A stretch of 64,000 nt of DNA from positions 7,454,225 to 7,518,224 of the forward strand of contig CM030837.1 in the NCBI GenBank assembly GCA_018105865.1, written 5' to 3'. The notes under the pieces are model-generated. The model was not told the DNA's origin and did no database searches. It saw only the letters and a program-made list of their open reading frames with translations. The position numbers were made by a program, and so were the translations under genes. Position 1 is the first letter of the stretch; every line of letters starts with the position of its first letter. Below are positions 32,026 through 43,773 of this stretch, piece after piece. This DNA is from Metaphire vulgaris (lineage: Eukaryota > Annelida > Clitellata > Crassiclitellata > Megascolecidae).

Positions 32026-32338
32026 TATAAAATAAACTGATTTTTATTTTATTTTATTCGAAGGGATTCCTTTGAAAGGCGATCATGAGTGATGAGGATG
32101 TCTTCTTTGTTGCTTCGTTCGATCACCCGTAACTCAATGCCGATGAGGCAGTGTTCGACTCGAAATCGGGTCTCGAGTCAGCATTTTGTTCTCACTCGAT
32201 TTGATAGGATAATACTTGTGAACTATGAGCGAAGATCACGACTCCGGTCGAGTCAACGAACGAGACTGGTCGTCCCCCGCCATCGAAGATACCCGTGTTT
32301 GGTGATAGGTCCATGACATTGCCAATACGGTAGTCGTT

Positions 32339-32499
32339 CAGTGTTTATTCTAGGCCTGTTTTGGGAGATCCCTCAAGTTTGAAAGTTCCAAAAAAAAAAA
32401 TTATTTATGTTGCGTCAAGGTTTTTGGGCAGACAAACCATTTCCCCCCAAACATGTCAAACTCTCCCCCCCAATGTCAAGGTGGCTAGAATAAACACTG
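32339..32499. mobile_element. CAGTGTTTATTCTAG MITE
   Basis: Perfect inverted ends CAGTGTTTATTCTAG and CTAGAATAAACACTG; flanking 9-mers GTAGTCGTT and GTAGTCGCT match at 8 of 9. Confidence 0.88.
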
Positions 32500-32878
32500 G
32501 TAGTCGCTGGTAGTCGTTATAGGGCATATGTCGCACAAATAGTGTAAAATGAAATAGTTAACATGAAAGGTTGCTGAGGTTGAGACTGCAGCAGACAAAG
32601 TATGCGTATTTTTCATATCAGTGGCGGCGTCAGGCACTGGCGTAATCAGGTTCCAGAATAGGGGCATCATCATTTCTACGACCCACTCGGTCAGACCCGA
32701 CCAAGGGTTTGTGGAGCGTCGTGAATTTTGGGTAATATTAGATCCAAGTCTTGAGATCTGGAACATAATTTGCTCAGACTAAGTTTACACGACTTCAAAT
32801 CGGCCATCACCCTACCCCCCAACTGATAAAATGTTCTCAACGGTTTTCGCGAATCTCGCGACCAATCTAGGCTCTAAT

Positions 32879-33060
32879 CAGGGTTATTTCTAAAATTATC
32901 AATTTCGGGGGTCGGCATATTTTGGGTGCCCTTCCAGAAAAGTCTGACAAGCAAAAAAAGTCATTCAAGGCTCAGATGGGGGAGGGTGTTGAAGGATGTC
33001 GGTCTCAGATTGGGAGGTGTTGGAAGGGGTTGTGTGTTATGGGATGTAAAAATATTCTTG
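32879..33060. mobile_element. hAT MITE, CAGGGTTATTTCT family, diverged copy
   Basis: Left end CAGGGTTATTTCTAAAATT, right end AAAAATATTCTTG; flanks GCTCTAAT and GTTCGAAT agree at 6 of 8. The right end is more diverged than in other copies. Confidence 0.65.
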
Positions 33061-33105
33061 GTTCGAATAAGAGGGCTCGGTCCCTCTGTGCCCACTCATA
33101 GCTAC

Positions 33106-33485
33106 CAGTGGCGGCTCTAAGATTTGGCAAGTGGGGGCAGTGGCGGCTCTAGGATTTGGCAAGTGGGGCCGTTGGGGTGGCAACTTCTAATAATGGGGGG
33201 CCAACCATTTGTTGTTTAATGTATGTAGCATTAAGTATAGGGTCCCAACTGGGGGGCCACTGGGGGACCAGGCACTCAATAGGGGCACGGGCCCCCCTGG
33301 CCCCCGGTGGAGCCGCCACTGAGTGGGGGCCGTTGGGGTGGCAACTTCTAATCATGGGGGCCAACCATTTGTTGTTTAATATATGTAGCATTAAGTATAG
33401 GGTCCCAACAGGTGGGCCACTGGGGAGGCCAGGCACTCAATAGGGGGCACGGGCCCTCCTGCCCCCCCCGGTGGATCCGCCACTG
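33106..33485. mobile_element. CAGTGGCGGCTC MITE containing a copy of itself
   Basis: Outer ends CAGTGGCGGCTCTAAG and GGATCCGCCACTG. After 32 bp it is interrupted by a second full copy (33138-33321). Removing the inner copy and one duplicated 8-mer leaves about 188 bp, the size of the intact relative at 46349-46543. Outer flanks ATAGCTAC and GTAGCTAT are only partly matched. Confidence 0.85.
33138..33321. mobile_element. Inner self-nested CAGTGGCGGCTC MITE
   Basis: CAGTGGCGGCTCTAGG to GGAGCCGCCACTG, with a perfect 8-bp duplication AGTGGGGG at 33130-33137 and 33322-33329, which lies inside the outer copy. Confidence 0.92.
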
Positions 33486-34246
33486 GTAGCTATGGTAGCT
33501 ACGCGAATGAGGTTAGAAATAGATAAATGGGGCCAGAACCCAACCGTCGACACTCATTCTTTCTTTGAGCGCGGCACTGGCAAAGAGGTCCTCACCCAAA
33601 TAATTTGAGGGCCGAACAGGCATTTGGGGGATTACCTAAGCCTATGTCACAGTCGCCATTGCGTTTTCATTCCGAATAAGCTTGGCAACTAAAAAGAACA
33701 ATCAGTGGACTTATTATGCTGTATAAAATAATTTTCAGCAAAACTTTACAATGAAAACGAACAGCATTAATTAATTGTTAGTCTTTCGCTGTTTTACCTT
33801 TCTCGAAGTATACATCAGATTATGCGCTGCGGTCTTCTTTCTCCTCGATAAAATCTCTATTCTTCTTCAGCGGAAGACACAAATGCTATTTGGAATTTGC
33901 TTCGGAATCACAAAATTTTTCCTCCTCGACAGACAATTGAATGTCTCTGACGAATAACTTCTTCTATCAAAGGCACTTGATGTTAATAATTAGAGGCTAA
34001 AGTTTTTATTTGTTCGCACTGATTTTCAATTCGTTGCTTAATTTCTCTCGAAATTTCTCTTTGCTTCAATTGTTCCGCAATGATGACCAAAAATCGTGGC
34101 TATCGAAGTTTTGCTTTTGCGTCTCATTTGTCGATTGGATCTGCGTAGAGACTTTTATAGTCGTTAGTAGTTCCGAATAAACTGTAATGATCGGCGCACG
34201 TTCGAATTCCATTGTCGAGAATTTTTCTCTCCTCGCCCCATTCCAG
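33486..34246. other. Unassigned intergenic sequence
   Basis: Mostly AT-rich with no supported feature. Confidence 0.35.
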
Positions 34247-34374
34247 CCCTGGAATCCGACGGTCGTTCCAGGCGGAAGATCGTCGTCCCTTTTTGCCCCT
34301 CGATCCGTCGGGTCGCGTGGCCGGTCGCGTGCCGAATTCCTTCGGCAGACCCTCTCCCGACGGCATCCGACCGG
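34247..34374 (+). CDS. Orphan candidate exon, product unknown
   Basis: A GC-rich 128-bp block in AT-rich surroundings, preceded by a strong pyrimidine tract and acceptor (ttttctctcctcgccccattccag) and followed by a strong donor (ccgg|gtaaga). The best-looking frame reads AEDRRPFLPLDPSGRVAGRV then PNSFGRPSPDGIRPG. No family recognised. Minus-strand frames over the same block are open too but lack such splice signals. Confidence 0.35.
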
Positions 34375-34587
34375 GTAAGAACGGCACGGCCGACAACGCC
34401 CCGTAAACTGTTTTGACGGTCGAACGCTTTTGTCGGCGAAAATATTGACCTGCGATTTACCTTGATAGTCCGACAACGTTTGGCACGATTAATCCGATGC
34501 CGTTGATTAAGGTGTAATCGTCTCCCACGTACGTGCGTGCGTTCAGCGCCTCTGCTTCCCCGATACGACAAAATAACGTGGTTTCTC

Positions 34588-34609
34588 CGTCTCTCTCTCT
34601 CTCTCTCTC
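34588..34609. repeat. (CT)n microsatellite
   Basis: Pure CT tract; a complementary (AG)n tract lies about 90 bp downstream, so the two could pair as a long hairpin. Confidence 0.9.
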
Positions 34610-34696
34610 GCTTGGCTCAAATAATTCGAATTCATTTCACAGCTCAAATCACGCGTGACTTAGCCTACCTGGACCTGCATGGAAGGAGATTGACTA

Positions 34697-34698
<2 letters not shown>

Positions 34699-34736
<38 letters not shown>
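34699..34736. repeat. (AG)n microsatellite
   Basis: Pure AG repeat, complementary to the (CT)n tract upstream. Confidence 0.92.
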
Positions 34737-34741
<5 letters not shown>

Positions 34742-34905
34742 AATTATGAAAATTCAACTAAGCTAATCAGACGTTCATCGAATCCAGACATATTTGTCGT
34801 AAGTAAAACAGTTGGCTATTATTCTCGCGATATCAAGTAGAATTCTGGTCGACTCTTCAGGATATGGGTTCTCCTAAGTGCGCCTTGGTGCGTTTGCAAA
34901 CAGTC

Positions 34906-34906
34906 T

Positions 34907-34940
<34 letters not shown>

Positions 34941-34985
34941 TGTCTGAATTTGTGTGTCTGAATTTGTGTGTCTGAATTTGTCTGA
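34906..34985. repeat. (TG)n followed by three GTGTCTGAATTT units
   Basis: Dinucleotide repeat with GCGCGC core grading into a short 13-14-bp tandem repeat. Confidence 0.85.
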
Positions 34986-36170
34986 AGTGAATTTGTGTGA
35001 ATTTGCGTGTATTCGTATATTTGCTAAACGCAATTGGTCTGTTAGGCCTATATCGATTTTGCAACGTCTGGTTTTGAAGATGGAATGCCTGTCTTAATTG
35101 CAGAAGGTGAATGACTTCGCTTTATTAGCAATAATCCAATGGGCCCGGAAACGGAAGTATATCACGGATTGACTTTCGTAGAAAATGAGGCAGAAAAAAC
35201 AGTTCGATTCTAGTTTCAAGTTGATTTCCAAACACTTTTTTAGTGAAATCTTCAGTTACGTGACGTCCTCCTGATCAGTCTGGTTCCTCGAGATAACCAA
35301 AATCTGGAGATTTGTAGTTTTAATGAAACTGTACGGAAAACTCATCTTATAATGAGACCTCATCATGCCCACGTGACTGATCGGCGGCTTTCTTAATAAA
35401 TTCATTCCTTTCAATTCCATTTGAAATCGCGTAGACTCTGATTTGGCAGAAAGTTTCCTGGATCGGTTAATTATTGCGACATGAAGTCTCTTCTGAATAA
35501 ATTACTAAATAGTAAATATATATAAGGACGGCAAAATGCAGTTCTGTATGGACCTATTTCCTAATTTTTAGCACGAAAATTCGCGCGAATGCCTGTATTT
35601 TATCGTTCATTAAGGGCTAATAACTGAGTGAAAGAAATGTGCATTTCGCTTAAGTTGTATTCCGATGAAATCTATAATTTATTTTAAAAATCGATGTCGT
35701 AAAATTCTTCGCATCTATCAGCTTCGTGAGTAAACGATGCCTATGAGCTTTTCTCTGACCCCCACCCAGAGTGGTCTACAGATATAGGGCCGATGCTGCT
35801 CTCTTAGTCTTGCGCATTCTTCGGGGGGCGGGGTGGAGGTGGGGTGGGGGTATCGTATATGTGATGCGACGACTTGCTTCGGTCTTTCGTATTTCTGCCT
35901 CGTGACCTACTGACTGCACTGAGCAAATTGTTGTTTGTCTTAATATTCGAAACTTCATAATGGCCAGCATCTGTTCTCGCCTATAGAGGCTATTATACGC
36001 AGAATATAGAGAAGAGACGACATTTCGACTTGTTTGTCTATCGAGATCGGGTCTATTCTCGACCAAATCCGATTAAATGCGAGGAATGTTCCATAGTTTC
36101 TTATAGGTAATAAATAAATAGTGCAGTTGGATGCAATTTCTAAAGTATTTTGAACGTGGCGCTTATTGAG
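34986..36170. other. Unassigned intergenic sequence
   Basis: No exon with splice support and no repeat end seen; the minus-strand frame at 35776-36066 has no motif. Confidence 0.35.
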
Positions 36171-36334
36171 CAGTGTTTATTCTAGGCCTGTTTTGGGGAT
36201 TGCCCCCCAGTTTGAAAATTCACCCCAAAAAATTTCTATATGTTGCGTCAAGGTTTTGGCAGATTGGCAGACAAACCATCTCCCCCAAACATGTAAAACC
36301 CCCCCCAATGTCAAGGTGGCTAGAATAAACACTG
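36171..36334. mobile_element. CAGTGTTTATTCTAG MITE with 9-bp duplication
   Basis: Perfect inverted ends; perfect 9-bp duplication CTTATTGAG at 36162-36170 and 36335-36343. Confidence 0.92.
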
Positions 36335-36383
36335 CTTATTGAGTGTTCAATGTATATATCGAATAATATTCGTCAGTTTCTTC

Positions 36384-36596
36384 AGTGGCGTAGTGTAGGG
36401 GCCAGAGGGCGGCCGTCCAGGGCGCGAAATTTTTGGAGTCGCAAAATTTCAAAAAAAGTCCAATAGGTTGACATCTGTCTGAATCATTGGGGTGGAAATA
36501 CGACAGATAAGAGCGACGACCATTCGCTCGAATGAAAAGTTAGAGGCGCAAATTCCTCTTTTGCCCCGAGCGCTTCAAACCCACCCTACGCCACTC
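36384..36596. mobile_element. CAGTGGCGTAG hAT-like MITE
   Basis: Left CAGTGGCGTAGTGTAGGGG, right CCACCCTACGCCACT: inverted ends of a common hAT MITE type. Target duplication not resolved. Confidence 0.65.
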
Positions 36597-36920
36597 AGTG
36601 GGTTTCCGGTATGCCCTCCCAGGGTATGTCCGTATATTTGTGGTAATTATTCTGTGTTTTTTTGACAGCAGCTAAGAAAATCCAGAACAATGACGAAAAC
36701 TTTTCAAAGGCGAGCAATAATCTTCGTAAATTGAACATGTTCCCTAATATCGCTCACTCAAAATCGATCGACTTCGCTCTCTTTAGGCCTATACATGCAG
36801 TTTAAATGAACCAACGTCTTTCGAAAATCTCTATTTCATATTTCAGCTTCGATTTAGAAAGAAGCCTCTTTAACTCTGCTACAGCACCGCAGAGAACAGC
36901 GCAGGAAAAGTCAAATTCAG

Positions 36921-37055
36921 TTTCCCGACATCTCTCCGAGAATCTCAGCTTCATTTGGCGCCGAATGTCGTCGATCACGCGTTCCAGAATGAAGACAGTC
37001 TCGCGCGGAATTCAACGCTCCCTCCACGCCCTCCCCGCCCCTACGATCGCCGTAC
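36921..37055 (+). CDS. Orphan candidate exon, product unknown
   Basis: Acceptor caaattcag (another at 36846, atatttcag) and strong donor tac|gtgagt bound a CpG-richer block. One frame is Arg-rich (SRHLSENLSFIWRRMSSITR); another reads SQLHLAPNVVDHAFQNEDSL then PPRPPRPYDRR. It could belong to the same unknown gene as 34247-34374. No family recognised. Confidence 0.25.
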
Positions 37056-37360
37056 GTGAGTTTCCGTCGAAACCGTATTCACGCAAACCTTCTTACTTGG
37101 CTCCCTCTCTCCGCCCTCCCCCCTCCCCCACTCCATCCCATCCACCTCGTTACAGACATTCGCTAATAGAGATGTTGGCGGGGACGCGATTTGGCAATTG
37201 CTGTCACGTGCGTCTGCTGTGGTCAGAGAACGGAAGAGAGGGAGCATCCATCGCCGAAGCGTTTATCGCCCTCTAAACGCTGCCGAAGAATAAAACAAAT
37301 CCATGTGTTCTCTATTAAAAGGACGCGAATTTTCCAACAGCCTCCGCTGCAGCTGACGTC

Positions 37361-37440
37361 TGTCTGTCTGTCCCGTCTATCTGTCTGTTTGTCTGTCTGT
37401 CTGCCTGTGTCTGTGTCTATGTCTGTGTATGTGTCTGTCG

Positions 37441-37472
<32 letters not shown>

Positions 37473-37498
37473 GCCTGTCTTGTCTGTCTGTTTGCCTG

Positions 37499-37562
<64 letters not shown>
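37361..37562. repeat. (GTCT)n and (CT)n compound microsatellite
   Basis: Imperfect GTCT tetranucleotide array followed by a 59-bp CT tract; responsible for long spurious frames on both strands. Confidence 0.93.
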
Positions 37563-37568
<6 letters not shown>

Positions 37569-38450
37569 CATCTTTTGCTTTTCGGCACCTGGCGCAGCTT
37601 CCCTGTTCTCTTCTGTCTCATCCTCCTCCCTTTCCATCTGACTTCTCAATCAATTGAAACAGGTATGCAATTGCCTAATGACATTCCATATAGAAATTCC
37701 TTGTATACAGTCTACACTCTACAGCAACATTCCAACGCATCTGTGATCGCATGCAGAATTCACGGGTTGTGGGGGGAGGGGGCTAAGGTGAAGATGGTAG
37801 CCATGCAATGGAAAACTACTGTCTTACAATTATTAGCAGCAGAGATCACAGGATGGCGAAATTTCATGGATTTGCAAAAGAGTTCAAAAAAAGAGAACGC
37901 ATTTCGGATTTCTTCATTCATATTCAAACTGCAATTCAGGTTCGGATCCAAGTCCATCTCAAACGCATTGATTCCGAATCCCTCCCTTGTTAGCCCTCTC
38001 TGCTGTCAATCTGGATTCGAAATTCGGCACTCGAAGTGGAAATTGATTTGGTCGGCGTTGCGTTGCTTCAGACTGAATTAGGAGTAGGATAAGTGCAAAA
38101 CTGACATGAATTGCAGGTTATGACGACGACGACGACGACGACGACGATGATGATTAATAATAATTAATAAGCGATTTTTTCAGTGGGAACGCACTGGATC
38201 GGCGTTCCCACGCCTATTTTCATGCAGCTCTCTTATTGATATGTAATATTGCCTGTTTTACTTGCACAATCGGCTCTTTTATCAGATTCAGCCGCAGTTG
38301 ATCACTCGATGAGCAAAGATGAGCAAAAAATCATCATCACCACAAAAAATCTGCCAAAAATTCTGAAAATTTAAAAACTTTTTAGGAACCGTAGGAATTT
38401 CTCTCGACGGCCCTGAAATGCGTTCTCAAACCTTTTTTCCTGAAAAGCAC
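37563..38450. other. Unassigned intergenic sequence
   Basis: A long plus-strand frame crosses this region from the microsatellite to 38081 but has no motif. A short (GAC)n/(GAT)n run is at 38118-38152. Confidence 0.35.
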
Positions 38451-38467
38451 TGATGATGATGATGATG

Positions 38468-38565
<98 letters not shown>

Positions 38566-38610
38566 TGTTGTTGTTGTAGTAGCAGTAGTAGTAGTAGTAG
38601 CAGCAGTAGT

Positions 38611-38664
<54 letters not shown>

Positions 38665-39047
38665 TACAGCAGCAGCAGCAGCAGCAGCAGCAGTGATGCA
38701 GCAGTGGTGGCAGCAGTGGTGGCAGCAGCAGTGGTGGTAGCAGCAGCAGCAGCAGTGGTGGTGGTGGTGGTGGTGGTGGTGGCAGTGGTGGCAGCAGCAG
38801 CAGTGGTGGTGGTGGTGGTGGTGGTGGTGCAGTGGTGGTGGTGGTGGTGGCAGCAGCAGTGGTGGTGGTGGTGGTGGCAGTGGTGGCAGCAGTGGTGGTG
38901 GTGGTGGTGGTGGTGGTGGTGGTGGTGGTGGTGGTGGTGGTGGTGGTGGTGGTGGTGGTGGTGGCAGTGGTGGCAGCAGCAGCAGCAGTGGCAGTGGTGG
39001 TGGTGGCAGCAGTGGCAGCAGCAGCAGCAGCAGTGGCAGCAGTGGTG

Positions 39048-39081
<34 letters not shown>

Positions 39082-39082
39082 C

Positions 39083-39153
<71 letters not shown>
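38451..39153. repeat. 703-bp compound trinucleotide tract
   Basis: Successive (TGA), (TAA), (TAG), (CAG) and (TGG) arrays, then mixed CAG/TGG blocks and a final (TAG) array, keep one 3-bp register for about 700 bp. Several forward and reverse frames therefore stay open and give low-complexity products; none should be read as a gene. Confidence 0.95.
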
Positions 39154-39320
39154 CCAAAGACAGAGATGAAGATATTGAATGTAACACCAACAGCAGCCTC
39201 AGCAGAGCGTCTTACCTGGAAGCGCCTAGGCCTTGACACAGACCAGGCTGCGCAATCGTAGGCCCTACTTTAACTGAAGCAAACGTGCAGAAACTGGTTC
39301 ACGTCAGTTCAGCGTGTCTA
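39154..39320. other. Unassigned sequence
   Basis: No feature seen between the trinucleotide tract and the next MITE. Confidence 0.3.
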
Positions 39321-39735
39321 GGGGCTGTCCATTAATTACATCAGCAATTTAGGGGGGAGGTGGTTTGAAAAAGTTTGACAGTTGTTGACAGGGGGAGGGG
39401 GTCAAGAGAAGTTGACGTCAACAATTTCACTTTTACAAATAATCAAAAAATAGGAAATTTCATGGAATACTACTTATTGCAATGGAAAAAAGCATGGCAA
39501 ACATGGAAAAAAGCATGGAAAAAGGTCATAACCATCACATTTTGACACTCGATGAGCAAAACAGGGAAAAATGGTCATCACCGCAAAAATAACCTTGTTA
39601 TTAGGACCTGTCATTGATCTGGAAGGGGTCAAAAGTTTTTGACGTAATTATGGGGGTAACTGAAAGTTGACAGTTGTTGACAAGGGGAGGGGTCAAAAAT
39701 TGCCCAATAATTGTTGACAATTACTGGACAGCCAC
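39321..39735. mobile_element. GGGGCTGTCCATTAATTA MITE
   Basis: Left end GGGGCTGTCCATTAATTACA, right end TTACTGGACAGCCAC. Interior carries repeated gttgacagttgttgacaggg motifs. A reverse-oriented copy lies at 43003-43417. The duplication is not clear here. Confidence 0.8.
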
Positions 39736-40555
<820 letters not shown>

Positions 40556-42698
40556 GGGTAACACCAGGTAATTTCGGCACTCAGGTAATTTGTTGAGATC
40601 TAGTGTGAAGATATTAATTTTTACCACAGACTATAGTATAACGTCATCACTATGTCTGTTGAAGTTAGACGCAAGTTGAAACTATGGCCTAAACTACTAT
40701 TATTCCAGCCAGGTTGGTCATTTATCAGAATGTGCTGTTTTCTTAACATTTTTCTTGTTTACAAAAAGCGATTCTTTCTTAGACAATTGATCTGTTCTTT
40801 AAGCGTAGATGTTTTTCTACTAGGAAAATTTAAGACAAATCAAATGATGAGCAATAATAACTGCAGAACAGCATGTAATTTCTGCGCAGTTACGTTTTGT
40901 AAGTAGGCAGCAAAGTGGGTAATTTCGGCACAGACGCGCAAGGTTATTCCGGCAGTGCCGAAATTACCTTTTCTGAGATGTCGAAATTATCAGCATTCTC
41001 ATAGCCTATCACTCAACCTCTCTGCTCCCTCTCTACGTCGCGCAGGACTTAAATCATGGGCGACTCAAGCCGTCCGAAGCGGGGACGTTATTGTCAGGGA
41101 CCTGAAGAGACAATGAAGTTGGCGGTCAATGCAGTCCTTGTTGACGGTAAACCGAAGAAGACTGCTGCTAAGCAGTTTGGTATACCTCGGCAAACTCTGC
41201 AAACTCTACGTTAAGAGACTCCTTGCAACTGATGGAAGCGTCGTGAAACCATGCAGGACGTCCAACAACATTGACACGAGAACAGGAAAATGAGTTGGAA
41301 CAGGTTTTACTAAGCATGGCCAACAGGCTGTTCGGTCTATCGCCGAAGATTGTGAGAGAGCTTGTTTTTAGCTATTGTGAGATAAATTGTATTGATCACA
41401 GATTCAACACCAATGAGAAGACAGCTGGCAGAGATTGGTTGGGAGACGGTGGGAGGGTTCATGAAACGACACCCGCTGTTGTCGGTGAGAGTGGCAGAGG
41501 ATACGTCAATCCAAAGAGCCATTGGTTTTAACAGAGCGAAAGTCAACCGGTTTTTTGAGGAATTACAGAAGGTAATTTTTTACAACAGTGATAGCCAATT
41601 GATACCAGCTGTCAATCAGCGTGGATCTATAACAGCTATTGCATCTCTTGCTAAAGAGTTACGTGCTAGGCCTAATCAACCTATCACGAGTTTTAGTGGC
41701 AGGTGAGACAGCCCCTAAAACCCCGCTCAGCGGCCGGGAAAGAATAAGAAAAGTTCCTCACGCAGAGACTTTGACAGGATCACCATATAAAAATCAGTTG
41801 GAGATAGCGACTAAATCTCCCTATGTTTGGAACTGGGCAGAATGCACAGTTGAGTATGCTGACACTTCTGATCCTAAATATTGTGAAGATTGGGTTACAT
41901 GCAAAGGGTGCTCCAAACGATATCACATATCGTGTGGAGAAAACTGTGGAATCTTTGACAATGACGAATCATATAACTGCAAAGGTTGTATCAACTGACA
42001 GTAAATTTAGTCGATTGCCAGAACAGAAGCTGAAATAATGTTACTGTTCTTTTGCATTTAACTCTACTTTGCCACAAGAGCCCCAGCATTCGTTCAGGAG
42101 CATAATCGGTTTTTCAAGTATTGTGCCTAAGTACATTGATCATCAAATATGGATCATATTTGTTGAAAATAAAAGAATTAAGTTAAATTAAAATTCGGCA
42201 CATTATAAAAAGATATTAGCTGTTAATTCTTAGGCTATATAGCCTATCACTGTGTAAATTTATCCATACGGGTTAATTTAACCCCAATACCTGGACCAAC
42301 TTTGGCCCCAACACTAAAAACATTTAATTGCAAAACTCAGAATTTCTGTTTTTGTCTAAGGTTTCTCAGACTGTATCTTGCGAGATGCAAATATAGGCAA
42401 TATCATTCTCGAGTCGGCCTACTTACAACTGTTCTGTTTGATCACAAGTTGGCTGTAGATAATTTCGGCAACCCCTCTAGCTGTGCCGAAAATACCAGCA
42501 GTGCGGGTAATTTCGGCTTTTGTACCTCCACCAGACTTAAAATAGTTACAATATTGTAATATAATATCAAGTTTTGATGAGTTTTCAGTAGCCAGGATGT
42601 TCTTCTAACATATTCAACAATAGCAGTTGTTCAGAAAGACATATTGCCAAAAATTCTGAACAAAATGCTTAAGGTGCTGAAATTACCCCAAATTACCC
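40556..42698 (+). mobile_element. Pogo-like DNA transposon inserted in (TAA)n
   Basis: Inverted ends GGGTAACACCAGGTAATTTC at the left and GAAATTACCCCAAATTACCC at the right; each side abuts TA, the target of Tc1/mariner-pogo elements. The motif GGTAATTTCGGCAC recurs in both orientations inside both ends (40571, 40919, 40963, 42463, 42484, 42505), as expected of transposase-binding sites. It carries a broken transposase (41056-41998) lacking the catalytic core. Confidence 0.85.
41056..41998 (+). pseudogene. Pogo-type transposase, internally deleted, with C-terminal zinc finger
   Basis: The start MGDSSRPKRGRYCQGPEETM leads into a psq-type helix-turn-helix (KKTAAKQFGIPRQTLQ). After frameshifts come LTREQENELEQVLLSMANRL and FMKRHPLLSVRVAEDTSIQR, then FNRAKVNRFFEELQKV: the CENP-B-like DNA-binding half of pogo/Tigger transposases. 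The DDE core is missing. The last part (to the stop at 41996-41998) encodes a PHD-like finger DWVTCKGCSKRYHISCGENC ending CKGC, a C-terminal domain seen in several invertebrate pogo-type transposases. Not functional. Confidence 0.78.
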
Positions 42699-42772
42699 TA
42701 ATAATAATAATAATAATAATAATAATTTTTGTTGTTATTATTATTGTTATTATTGTTATTATTGTTGTTGTT

Positions 42773-42804
<32 letters not shown>

Positions 42805-42822
42805 CGTCGTCGTTGTTGTTAT
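42699..42822. repeat. (AAT)n then (TTG)n microsatellite
   Basis: Continuation of the (TAA)n target on the right of the pogo-like element, grading into ATT/GTT repeats up to the next hAT relic. Confidence 0.9.
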
Positions 42823-42998
42823 CAGGGTGCGATTTGTGGCCTTGAGCAGCTAGGTGGACATGGCGAGCAGTGGGAAGGGACATGATGAGCAGTGGAGGGA
42901 ACATGGTAAATGCATGGTTTAATGCACATTACTTTGCTCTTTTCGATATTATTTTTCTAAACTTTCACGCCATTTATTTAAACCATAAATGCAATAGC

Positions 42999-43731
42999 CA
43001 GGGGGCTGTCCATTAATTATGTCAACAATTTTGGGGCAATTTTTGACCACCTTCCCTCTCTTGTCAACAACTGTCAACTTTCAGTTACCCCCTATAATTA
43101 CGTCATAAACTTTTGACCCCCCCCCCCAAGATCAATGACAAGTCCCAATTATTATTATTACAGGTTATTATTTTTGGCGGTGATGATTATTTTCCCCTGT
43201 TTTGCTCATCGTGTGTCAAAATACGGTGGTGATGACTTTTTCCCATGCTTGTTTCCATTGTAATAAGTAGTATTGCATTAAATTTCCTATTTTTTGAGTA
43301 TTTGTAAAAAGTGAAATTGTTGACGTCAACTTCTCTTGACTTCCCCTTCCCCTGTCAACAACTGTCAAACTTTTTCAAACCCCCCCCTAAATAGTTGACG
43401 TAATTAATGGACAGCCCCAGGGTTATTTCTAGGATTGTGAATTTAGAGGGTGTCGGTAAAATTTGGGGGTCTCTGCCGAATAAGTGTGAAAAAGTCATCC
43501 CACAAAAATTGTCTGCCAGGCGAAAAACTCAAAAACGTTGTCAAATCTTTAAAAATATCTGACAAGAAAAAGAAAGGTCATCAGAGAAATAAAGTTGGGG
43601 TGTTACTTCTCGAATTGGGGAATGTTCCGGGGCTATTTAGGGTACATACCATTCTTAGATTAGGAAATTTTGGGAGGTGTCGTCCTCAAATTTGGGTGTT
43701 GGGAGTGTTAGGGGGTGTAAAAATAGCCCTG
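42999..43731. mobile_element. hAT MITE (CAGGGTTATTTCT family) split by a second MITE
   Basis: The outer element starts with CAGG at 42999-43002, resumes as CAGGGTTATTTCTAGG at 43418 and ends AAAATAGCCCTG at 43731. Its 8-bp duplication is GCAATAGC / GCAGTAGC (42991-42998, 43732-43739; 7 of 8). A GGGCTGTCC MITE occupies 43003-43417, having duplicated CAGG. Confidence 0.82.
43003..43417. mobile_element. GGGCTGTCCATTAATTA MITE nested in a hAT MITE
   Basis: GGGCTGTCCATTAATTATG to GTAATTAATGGACAGCCC, a near-perfect inverted pair; flanked by CAGG on both sides. Reverse orientation relative to 39321-39735. Confidence 0.88.
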
Positions 43732-43773
43732 GCAGTAGCGCAACTGCAAGTTGCAACAATTGAAAATCTACAA

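Noticed and set aside
34066..34571. Three overlapping minus-strand frames
   Set aside because: They mirror a GC-rich block whose splice signals are on the plus strand; none has a recognisable motif.
37191..38081. 296-codon plus-strand frame
   Set aside because: Runs through (GTCT)n and (CT)n arrays; the non-repeat parts show no family motif or splice context.
38426..39239. Long open frames (up to 254 codons) on both strands
   Set aside because: Produced by phase-locked trinucleotide repeats; products are homopolymers with no start or motif support.
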